Shown here piece after piece: positions 43,901 through 47,500 of a DNA stretch of 64,000 nucleotides. The stretch is from Helicoverpa zea. Its lineage: Eukaryota > Arthropoda > Insecta > Lepidoptera > Noctuidae. A model generated the notes under the pieces. It saw nothing but the letters and a program-made list of their open reading frames with translations, was not told the origin of the DNA and ran no database searches. Each line of letters opens with the position of its first letter. Position 1 is the first letter of the stretch. The translations under genes were made by a program, and so were the position numbers. The stretch is from positions 11,922,001-11,986,000 of the forward strand of contig NC_061468.1 of the NCBI RefSeq assembly GCF_022581195.2, given 5' to 3'.

Positions 43901-43974
43901 TGCACTTGATTTTGGGAATCCATCATTCCCCGTCCACTACCCATCGCAGCCATTTCTAATTTCCGTAATTTCAT
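1840..43974 (-). CDS. RanBP9: RanBP9/RanBP10 (RanBPM) orthologue, 3' end outside window
   Basis: Nine coding exons on the minus strand (43761-43974, 13611-13775, 12833-13023, 11361-11545, 11032-11144, 9372-9523, 7763-7856, 5509-5595, 1840-1920) join in one frame with every phase matching: 1282 nt, 427 codons. The product has a short N-terminus, a SPRY domain (from LYPNVNEEETPLPRSW through GLPPNLYPTVGLQTPGEVVD), a LisH motif (MVSTYLVHHGYCSTAQAF) and CTLH (GRIGEAIDTT...YPGLLERDHDLLF). A low-complexity linker follows (SEDDVDMSPPPATNG). In animals RanBP9/10 is a scaffold of the CTLH E3 ubiquitin ligase (the Gid1 equivalent), cytoplasmic and nuclear. The C-terminal CRA domain is not in the window. 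Intron 1 is 29,985 bp. The gene is divergent from TSNAXIP1. RanBP9 versus RanBP10 cannot be separated, because insects have one gene. Confidence 0.93.
1946..3540. other. Intronic stretch with nothing recognised
   Basis: This AT-rich DNA lies between the 1840-1920 exon and a SINE-like patch. I see no gene or clear repeat in it. Confidence 0.5.
3540..3665 (-). repeat. SINE-like patch with degenerate tRNA-type promoter
   Basis: On the minus strand a box-B-like GGTTCGATCCCC (near 3601-3589) lies about 50 bases after TAGCCTAACGCTAAGCG, a weak box A. It cannot fold as a full tRNA with confidence, so it is called a tRNA-derived SINE relic. Confidence 0.4.
4488..5294 (+). mobile_element. TIR element carrying a THAP-domain exon (P-superfamily-like)
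   Basis: The inverted ends begin CGAGCCGAG (4488-4496) and finish CTCGGCTCG (5286-5294). The ~50-base arms share AGTTAG, ACGGAGGCCGT and CTTTCTAA blocks in the same order. Inside is a short split reading frame for a THAP zinc finger. P elements and their THAP9-like relatives pair a THAP domain with TIRs. At about 0.8 kb the element is non-autonomous. It lies in a RanBP9 intron. Confidence 0.65.
4808..5095 (+). pseudogene. THAP-domain fragment, frameshifted
   Basis: Exon 4808-4884 encodes MKMVKKCCFYTCESESYGGC and NISFH, then a GTAAGC donor. After a TATAG acceptor at 4995 the family pattern F-P-K continues. A run of seven A puts the natural frame to a stop, while the next frame reads RRYKWLSS then LHFESS. 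The C-x4-C spacing, the FP and the Trp fit a THAP C2CH finger. The frameshift in the A-run is the visible lesion. No catalytic domain is present. Confidence 0.6.
5509..5595 (-). CDS. RanBP9: RanBP9 exon 8 (acidic linker)
   Basis: It encodes VAEADSSRPPSEDDVDMSPP then PATNGEHA. The acidic DVDM patch before an Asn-Gly recalls the DVDME/NG stretch of vertebrate RanBP9. Length is 87 bp, phase 1 in and out. The acceptor is TATCACAG and the donor GTACGT. Confidence 0.82.
5838..6027 (+). mobile_element. Short non-autonomous Helitron-like element, copy 1
   Basis: It begins TCTATACTAATATTATAAAG and ends in a GC-rich stem followed by CTAG then T (Helitrons start TC and end CTRR before T). It matches 21144-21339 over nearly its whole length. 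Both copies are followed by TATATTATAAAG, which echoes the start of the element. Confidence 0.65.
6047..7700. repeat. GC-rich 13-bp minisatellite, about 1.65 kb
   Basis: The tandem unit is CGCTCCCTGCCCG (13 bp), roughly 125-130 units by length, very homogeneous. It is broken at intervals by a 9-bp variant (GTGCTGCCC, once GAGCTGCCC) that drops four bases. Since 13 is not a multiple of 3, all frames are open and each gives the same 13-residue cycle, so long open frames across it are not genes. It sits in the RanBP9 intron between exons 7 and 8. On the transcript strand it reads GGGCAGGGAGCGC, with two G-triplets per unit. Confidence 0.95.
7701..7757. repeat. Three copies of a 19-bp repeat closing the minisatellite
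   Basis: The unit CCTGCCCGCTAGTAGCTAG occurs three times in tandem. Its first 8 bases match the 13-bp unit, and the rest is new. The block ends five bases from the exon 7 donor. Confidence 0.9.
7763..7856 (-). CDS. RanBP9: RanBP9 exon 7 (linker)
   Basis: It encodes GGEKANGVATSVISHTSRAP then SANGHSDKHTNG, a hydrophilic linker like the Ser/Asn/Gly-rich region after CTLH in RanBP9. It enters at phase 0 as exon 6 leaves, and it leaves at phase 1, which fits exon 8. The acceptor is GGCGCAG and the donor GTAGGC. The donor sits next to a 19-bp tandem repeat that closes the 13-bp minisatellite. Confidence 0.82.
7954..8410 (+). pseudogene. 3' remnant of a non-LTR retrotransposon
   Basis: The plus-strand frame RREVALPSYLFKVLRGKICN...IRFCVPDEYVGRR, continued after a frame change by TANRLDLFTCSLNDF and a stop at 8239, resembles the conserved C-terminal end of Jockey/CR1-type reverse transcriptase ORFs (LFKLLNGL...FRVP...R...ANRLDLF). 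A 3' tail of AAATA repeats follows to 8410. It is an intronic relic. Confidence 0.55.
9372..9523 (-). CDS. RanBP9: RanBP9 exon 6 (CTLH)
   Basis: It encodes VSKLVVSGRIGEAIDTTRAL, YPGLLERDHDLLFLLKYRQF and VEMVNGSDQE, the CTLH motif that joins E3 complex subunits. Length is 152 bp, phase 1 in and phase 0 out. The acceptor is CTGCAG and the donor GTACAC. Confidence 0.95.
9590..10165 (+). mobile_element. 5'-truncated non-LTR retrotransposon (LINE), same family as 61345-63640
   Basis: The frame NKHKLVVPRFRSTKSNKSFL through FYNKLPKC to KKAYYKIEDF ends near 9877 and matches the C-terminus of the reverse transcriptase at 61779-62556. The 3' UTR is also shared: GAGTGTCTATGGAGTTTCTT (10044-10063), GGCCTATTTGAAATAAAA near 10136. 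Upstream of 9641 the frame is shifted with a stop. Only the C-terminus and 3' UTR were inserted, typical of incomplete LINE reverse transcription. It is antisense to RanBP9. Confidence 0.85.
10587..10981 (-). mobile_element. tRNA-derived SINE, full length with target duplication
   Basis: The minus strand has a tRNA-like head GTCGTGGTGGCCTAGTGGGC with box B GGTTCGATTCC, then a body ending in GGATGATGATG at 10587, an RTE-type tail. A 20-bp duplication, TTAAGAAGTTCCCCGAAACA, flanks it at 10567-10586 and 10982-11001. It is homologous to 20054-20372 and 26483-26888 and shares its head with 22730-23029. Confidence 0.92.
11032..11144 (-). CDS. RanBP9: RanBP9 exon 5 (LisH)
   Basis: It encodes MVSTYLVHHGYCSTAQAFSR and IDEDIASIKNRQ, the LisH dimerisation helix pair and the start of CTLH. 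The acceptor is TTACAG. The donor is the weaker GTCAGT. That donor choice is fixed by phase, because A plus GG completes the family Arg in exon 6. A SINE with its target duplication ends 31 bases from this donor. Confidence 0.93.
11361..11545 (-). CDS. RanBP9: RanBP9 exon 4 (end of SPRY)
   Basis: It encodes PNLYPTVGLQTPGEVVDANF and FVFDIEDMLRELRARTRRAI, the conserved end of SPRY and the lead to LisH. Length is 185 bp, phase 0 in and phase 2 out, acceptor TTGCAG, donor GTACGC. Confidence 0.95.
12162..12820. mobile_element. MITE with about 40-bp inverted ends beside a splice donor
   Basis: The ends TATACTACGCGCGGCGAA (12162-12179) and TTCGCCGCGCGTAGTATA (12803-12820) are inverted copies, continuing inward with CATGATCCCTATGAC and its complement. 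The interior is AT-rich with no recognised transposase. It lies in the RanBP9 intron between exons 3 and 4. Confidence 0.8.
12833..13023 (-). CDS. RanBP9: RanBP9 exon 3 (SPRY)
   Basis: It encodes [38 protein letters not shown] and YTKNGHHLGIAFRGLP, the core SPRY strands of RanBP9/10. The acceptor is TTCCAG and the donor GTATGT. Length is 191 bp, phase 1 in and phase 0 out. A MITE ends 13 bases from the donor. Confidence 0.95.
13611..13775 (-). CDS. RanBP9: RanBP9 exon 2 (SPRY)
   Basis: It enters at phase 1 after a TGCAG acceptor and encodes HGKTHKDAASVRATHPIPAA through YYFEVRIVSKGRDGYMGIGL to MNRLPG, a near match to the vertebrate SPRY. The donor is GTAAGT. Length is 165 bp, leaving at phase 1. 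Confidence 0.95.
13776..16840. other. Start of giant RanBP9 intron 1: no recognised element
   Basis: Mixed AT-rich sequence. The small open frames look like chance. I see no gene or clear repeat. Confidence 0.5.
16853..16925 (+). repeat. RTE/SINE 3' tail with GAT repeats
   Basis: It reads GGGGGAGGCCTATGTTCAGC and then CAGTGGACGTCCTATGGCTG, ending in a (GATGAT)n run. This tail is common to lepidopteran RTE-type LINEs and the SINEs that use them. Confidence 0.65.
17870..18125 (+). pseudogene. RTE-type LINE, C-terminal relic
   Basis: The plus-strand frame MQEKRLRWYGHVKRPPPEYI, then after a stop NDIKICELGEEDVLDRAKWK and KKIRKADP, matches the end of RTE-type reverse transcriptase ORFs (RLRWFGHV...R..D......EDA.DR.KWR...R.ADP). 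An in-frame TGA after RNCGG shows decay. Confidence 0.7.
18190..18700 (-). pseudogene. R1-type LINE, 3' relic
   Basis: The minus strand reads MEHTVQVCTAWEGYRRIVVE then RPALVQAMVGSEKEWEAV, the HT..C..W and ALV.AM.GS...W..V pattern of R1-clade C-termini. The 3' UTR (AAGGCCTGCCTGGGCTGTGG, GATTGTTCGAAAGAGTTACC) is shared with 50575-50785 on the other strand. It is frameshifted and truncated. Confidence 0.6.
19376..20540. mobile_element. hAT transposon with perfect 8-bp target duplication
   Basis: The ends are CAGTGGTTCTTAACC and GGTTAAGAACCACTG, flanked by ATTTAGAT at 19368-19375 and again at 20541-20548. The first ~80 bases (CAGTGGTTCTTAACC to GGTTTGCC) are repeated from 19462. No transposase is seen, so the copy is non-autonomous. 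A SINE (20054-20372) is inserted inside. Confidence 0.92.
20054..20372 (-). mobile_element. 5'-truncated SINE nested in a hAT element
   Basis: It matches the body and tail of the SINE at 10587-10981 but stops before the tRNA-like head. A 19-bp duplication, TTTTTAAGACTCAGAACCA, flanks it at 20035-20053 and 20373-20391. The insertion is younger than the host hAT. Confidence 0.9.
21144..21339 (+). mobile_element. Short non-autonomous Helitron-like element, copy 2
   Basis: Same family as 5838-6027: starts TCTATACTAATATTATAAAG, ends in a CG-rich stem with CGGCTAG before T. The two copies differ at scattered bases only. Confidence 0.65.
21793..21929. mobile_element. Short hAT-like MITE
   Basis: The inverted ends CAGAGGCGTAAGTGG and CCACTTACGCTTCTG enclose 137 bp with a GC-rich left half. 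The CAG...CTG ends suit hAT. No clean 8-bp duplication is seen. Confidence 0.55.
21930..22715. other. Intron 1 stretch with nothing recognised
   Basis: Mixed sequence without a supported gene or repeat. Confidence 0.45.
22730..23029 (+). mobile_element. tRNA-derived SINE, full length with target duplication
   Basis: The head GTCGTGGTGGCCCAGTGGGT (box A) and GGTTCGATTCC (box B, near 22788) are followed by a body with the lepidopteran tail GAGGAGGCCTGTGCCCAGCA and short CAGTAA repeats. A 14-bp duplication, CATTGCAATTGAAA, flanks it (22716-22729 and 23030-23043). The tail differs from that of the 10587 copy, so the heads are shared but the 3' halves are not. Confidence 0.9.
23757..23968 (+). 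mobile_element. Non-autonomous Helitron, 212 bp
   Basis: It starts TCCCTATTAATATTATAAAT after an A and ends with a GC-rich hairpin (CGCGGGCGAAGCCGCGGGCG) and CTAG before a T. This A-TC...CTAG-T layout is diagnostic of Helitrons. No Rep/helicase is present. Confidence 0.8.
23969..26473. other. Intron 1 stretch with nothing recognised
   Basis: AT-rich sequence with short chance open frames. I see no gene or clear repeat. Confidence 0.45.
26483..26888 (-). mobile_element. tRNA-derived SINE, full length
   Basis: Same family and orientation as 10587-10981, with the tRNA-like head at the right end (GTCGTGGTGGCCTAGTGGGT on the minus strand). The duplication AGCTTAGAT flanks it at 26474-26482 and 26889-26897. 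Confidence 0.88.
27265..27367. repeat. Short palindromic tandem repeat (GAACTGGACAGTTCAT)
   Basis: GAACTGGACAGTTCAT recurs directly and in inverted form, with a run of ACTGG/GGACT copies between. Units can pair with each other to form hairpins. Confidence 0.7.
27368..30576. other. Intron 1 stretch with nothing recognised
   Basis: A GC-richer patch near 28930-29100 and a stop-free plus-strand stretch near 29565-29780 are visible, but neither matches a family I know and neither is flanked by convincing splice sites. Confidence 0.4.
30815..31180 (+). repeat. SINE carried inside Helitron copy A
   Basis: The tRNA-like head TTTAGTGGGTAGAGAACCAA and a degenerate box B (TTTGATTCCAGG), then the family body (TTCTAAGTTCGTATGTACTT). 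The same SINE sits at the same place in copy B, so it was captured before the copies separated. Confidence 0.8.
31774..32220. repeat. Four ~120-bp tandem units in Helitron copy A
   Basis: Each unit begins TTGCTAAAACGTCATA (the last TTGCCAAGGCACCAT) and holds GGAGTTCCACATCAGG or a variant. Divergence grows toward the last unit. Confidence 0.85.
32446..32844 (-). other. Uncharacterised 132-codon open frame beside Helitron A
   Basis: An open frame from 32844 downward starts MHPCHIQGGNYANDSRSKSI, continues KCHLALLKLGAYVTGVKTVL and reads YFPSTVIPIDYLRIVCPPPE near its end, where it overlaps the degraded Helitron 5' end. I do not recognise it. It is longer than most intronic frames here and its residue mix looks protein-like. 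It could be a fragment of an unknown transposon ORF. Transcription is unsupported. Confidence 0.25.
32845..33660. other. Spacer between Helitron copies A and B
   Basis: Mostly unrecognised. A weak LINE-like string (LKYAGHSL on the plus strand near 33175) recalls RTE C-termini but is too degraded to call. Confidence 0.35.
33958..34330 (+). repeat. SINE carried inside Helitron copy B
   Basis: It begins GTCGTGGTGGTTTAGTGGGT and keeps the family body (TTGAACATTCTTGGCAGTCG). Its place and orientation match copy A. Confidence 0.85.
35215..35690. repeat. ~120-bp tandem units in Helitron copy B
   Basis: Units with TTGCTAAAACGTCATA and GGAGTTCCACATCAGG, co-linear with 31774-32220. One unit is internally shortened near 35330. 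Confidence 0.85.
36862..37285 (-). mobile_element. Short TIR element carrying a THAP exon (second family)
   Basis: Inverted ends share ATGACGTCATTACG and TAGTAAACAAA (left from 36869; right arm ends near 37278, plus GCCATG on both outer sides with a gap). They enclose one minus-strand THAP exon. The layout repeats that of 4488-5294 but the sequence is unrelated, so two families of the P/THAP type are present. Confidence 0.6.
37007..37203 (-). pseudogene. THAP zinc-finger exon
   Basis: From an ATG at 37203 the frame reads MSNYAPYRWCVVSECENTSV, then LWIQVPVDINMRNTWLKVAR, then LYFCEDHFD before a GTAAGT donor near 37006. The C-x4-C, central Trp and C-x2-H (CEDH), the family's usual spacing and the F after H match a C2CH THAP DNA-binding domain. 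The frame is intact, but no downstream exon or catalytic domain is recognised. It is called an element-borne fragment, not a host gene. Confidence 0.6.
37290..42240. other. Intron 1 stretch, mostly unrecognised
   Basis: It holds two GC-rich patches (37480-37580 and 40465-40650) of unknown nature, probably repeat-derived. The rest is AT-rich with no supported gene. Confidence 0.4.
42270..42720 (-). repeat. Diverged SINE fragments
   Basis: Pieces of the 10587-type SINE are recognisable though altered, e.g. GAGACCTACAGTTAAATGTG and ATACTTAAGAGGTTGGCTCC, and a second block at 42541 (CCCAACTGTGTTAGGTTCAG). They are older than the other copies. Confidence 0.6.
43761..43974 (-). CDS. RanBP9: RanBP9 exon 1 (start codon, N-terminus of SPRY)
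   Basis: It encodes MKLRKLEMAAMGSGRGMMDS and then LYPNVNEEETPLPRSW, the conserved lead-in to the SPRY domain, ending HYK-G before the donor GTAAGA (phase 1). The first in-frame ATG is at 43974. A second, at 43953 (Met8), has a better context (A at -3, G at +4), so it is the alternative start. A two-codon upstream ATG-ACA-TGA overlaps the first ATG. Confidence 0.93.
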
Positions 43975-44387
43975 GTCATGTCAGTGACGTCACGAAACGA
44001 TAGTCTTTTCAAAGCTTTCGAAAGATGGCAGCACAAGACCCAAATATAGACTGTGTGCAATAAGATTTGTACGGTTATCGCTATTTACGGTTTAGTTTAT
44101 GGTTATAATGCAATTTAATATTATAAATGCAATTAAAGTAAAAACCGTAACTCTATCAAAATCATAAACATGGGGTATAAACATGTAATTCATTGGGTCA
44201 GGACCTCTGCAAATGCCAATAAACACTGCGATAACAAGTCAATTCTTTTGGATTTTCAAATAAAACCTACAAGGAGATAACAAGATAATCGCCACCACAA
44301 CCACAACAAACCACTTCAGAGATTATAGTGATCGATGGTGGTATAGTATACAAGTTGGAAATTCGATTATTTTGTTTAACATCTATT
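43975..44387. promoter_or_regulatory. Shared promoter region of RanBP9 and TSNAXIP1
   Basis: Only 413 bp separate the start codons of the two divergent genes, so both transcription starts should lie here. A perfect CRE/ATF palindrome TGACGTCA is at 43985-43992, eleven bases from the RanBP9 ATG. No TATA box is clear in a sensible place. The shared promoter is inferred from layout. Confidence 0.7.
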
Positions 44388-44513
44388 ATGAGCAGTATCC
44401 CGAAATACGTCAAAGTTATAGAAACTGAAATAGCAGGAAGATTAGAAAACGTTAAAAAGTTAGATAGCGAATTATTTGAAGTAGAACAAGCACATCGTGA
44501 TGAAATTTTGGCA
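44388..44513 (+). CDS. TSNAXIP1: TSNAXIP1 exon 1
   Basis: MSSIPKYVKVIETEIAGRLE then LDSELFEVEQAHRDEILA, 42 codons, donor GTAAGT, phase 0. The ATG at 44388 is chosen because the in-frame sequence before it has no other ATG and is less protein-like. Confidence 0.85.
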
Positions 44514-47500
44514 GTAAGTTTCAATGCTAACTTAGCAGAATCCTCTGTTGCCTGAATACCTGTTTGTCCACGTTGTAGCGTCTCTTATTATTGTGTGCTA
44601 TTTTTGCAGATTTATAGAGAAGCTTTTGAAAAGTTAATAAATGGAACAATTACATATTCCAGAATCCTTAGTGAGATAAAACAAGCATATGATTGCGCGA
44701 TACTAATACGTGATAAACGCATTTCACAATTTATTACTCAATATGTAAGTACAAAATAATAATTTTTGTTTTTTTATTTTATTTGGGTCAACAATGAGAC
44801 ACTGTTACATATATAATTATACATTTGAACTTATATCCAAGTGCCTCGTCACTTAAAAAAGAACACTGTATGTACTATAATTTGCACATAAACCTATATA
44901 ACTTTGACAGAAAAAGAAACAAAAAAAAGCCTTAAGAAGTCGACATTTTAGATTTGTCTAAAAGTGTACAGCTTGGCAAAAAAGAGTGTGGAATAAATGA
45001 GGTCAGCACTATCGCACCTGTGGCAACCCGGAGTACTACGACTCACAGATTTTGATAATTGTTATTTTTGAAGATATTCAATCCTAAGTAGGCGATGTCC
45101 CTTGGACACTTCAATGTCCAGTATTAACGATGTTAACAATTTCTATTTGATTTTGATTTTTAGTTCCAACTGTCACCGCGTCAGACTCTTTTTTGCCAAG
45201 CTGTATATTCTTATCACATGTTACACGTGCTTAAATTCTGTCTCCAACACAAAATCGTAAAAAAGCTAAATGCTAAAGGGCTTATTACACTTGACTAAAT
45301 TCAGTCGTCTAAATGATTCAGTCATTAAATTCAGTCAAATGTAATCGCATTTAGGAAGGTACTTTTCATTAAATCATTTAGAAATCTAATTAGACAAACC
45401 TGTTTAGACGACTGAATTTAGTCAAATGTAATAAGCCCTTAAAACCGGCGACCCAGATTATATAGTATACATCCCTAAAGAAAATTTTTGACACTGACAT
45501 TTTTCGCTCATTACGTATCAAAACGTCACAAAATCACAACAAACAAATCACGGCAGCGGCAATTTATTCACATTTTCAATTCCGATTAGAATAGATAACT
45601 CGTGAATACGTATTTTGGTAAATTTCAAAGTCAAAACCTAATTTCATAGCACAACAAAAATTTATTTGATAAATTCTATATAAAGCACAATGTCGGCGAC
45701 CGGCGATGTAGCTCCGAAGGTGTTAGTTCTTGACGGAGGGTTTTCAACGCAGCTGTCGTGCCATGTCGGCACCACTGCAGATGGAGACCCTTTATGGAGT
45801 GCTCGATTCCTACAAACACACCCCGACGATGTCGTCAACACACATCTGGATTTCCTGAGAGCAGGCTCCGACGTCATCATGACCAATACTTATCAGGCAT
45901 CAGTTGGCGGCTTTGTCAAACACCTTGGCGTTACTCCTGAGGACGGGTATGCACTTATCAAGCATGCAGTGGGACTCGCGAAGCGTGCCCGAGACACGTA
46001 CATAGAAGAATGTCGCGAGAGCGGGCATGTCCCTCAGGCTCCACTGATCGCCGGCTCCATCGGACCGTATGGCGCACACCTGCATGACGGCTCCGAGTAC
46101 AGCGGCAACTACGCAGACGTGACGCCAGTGGACACCATGCGGGAGTGGCACATGCCTAGAATCAGGGCACTTGTTGAAGCTGGAGTAGATTTTTTAGCTT
46201 TTGAGACTATTCCATGCCTTAAGGAAGCTGAGATGCTGGTAAGGATACTAAAAGAGTACCCTCAAATGAGGGGCTGGCTCAGTTTTAGTTGTAAAGATGA
46301 GAACTCATTGGCTCATGGAGAAGATTTCAAGACAGCTGCTAAAAAATGCTGGGATATGAACCCAAATCAACTGGTAGCTGTTGGTGTGAACTGCTGCTCA
46401 CCTAAAATAGTCGCAAAGTTATTCAAGGGCATCAATGATGATAGGCAGCACTCACCCATTCCATTCATTACTTATCCTAACTCTGGAGAGAAGTACAACC
46501 CACAAATAGGCTGGATCGACCGGGACAAGTGCGAGGCTCTCGCTCACTTTGTGCCCGATTGGCTGGATGTTGGAGTTAGGTATGTGGGTGGCTGCTGCAG
46601 GACATATGGTGCAGATATCTCTCTCATTAAGAACCAAGTGCAGATCTGGATGGATAGTCACACTAAAGCTGCTTCAAACAAACATTAAAATATTGCAAAA
46701 TGATTTATGTGTTTATTAATTAGAAATAATTATAGAACATAATCATCAGCAATAGTAGAAACTTAAGATTAATGTTATCTCTACATTTTATCAATTGTTT
46801 ACATATTAAATATATAATGTATCAAATCAATATATCTACTGAAAATAAGTGCTATTACATTGGGCCTAAGAAACATTTTACTGCTGTTTTAGTATAAATT
46901 ATTTAAGTTCACATCAGTCATGCTCTATGATTATAGTTCAAGTTTTGTCTGCACTCTATAGGGTATTCTCATCAATCTCATTATATATGTCACCGGAAAA
47001 TAACAAAACTCGTAAGTTGATCAATTTTCTAATAGGTAGTTGATCAACTCTCGGAAAATATCAAACGGCAGTTGAAATGGACTATTTAACGTATGTATTT
47101 TAGTAAGTTGATTAATTTACGGCGCCTTGCCGTGAAATCATCCGACAAAGGCGAGGTGTACGTTGATTGGTTAAAAGACTCATGCTTATATGCTTATAAC
47201 TAATGCAATCAGAGAAAGTATATTAAGTGGCGGATAATAATGTACCGTCAAATAGTACACTGGGCAACGATTGGCCCATTTGTGGATGATTTTACTTGTA
47301 GCAATATAGTTAATTCTTAAATTACGGCTAGGTACCGTAAGTTGACCAATTAGCTATATAAAATGTAATGCGTTAAATAGTACATTTTAACTGCCGTTCA
47401 TTATTTTCCGAGAGTTGATCAACTACCTAGAAAATTGATCAACTTACGAGTCTAGTTATTTTTCGGTGATATATATATCTACGTATTGAAGATACTTTAC

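Noticed and set aside
45677..45684. TATATAAA as TATA box of the methyltransferase gene
   Set aside because: It ends only about six bases before the ATG, too close to allow a 5' UTR; likely chance AT-rich sequence.
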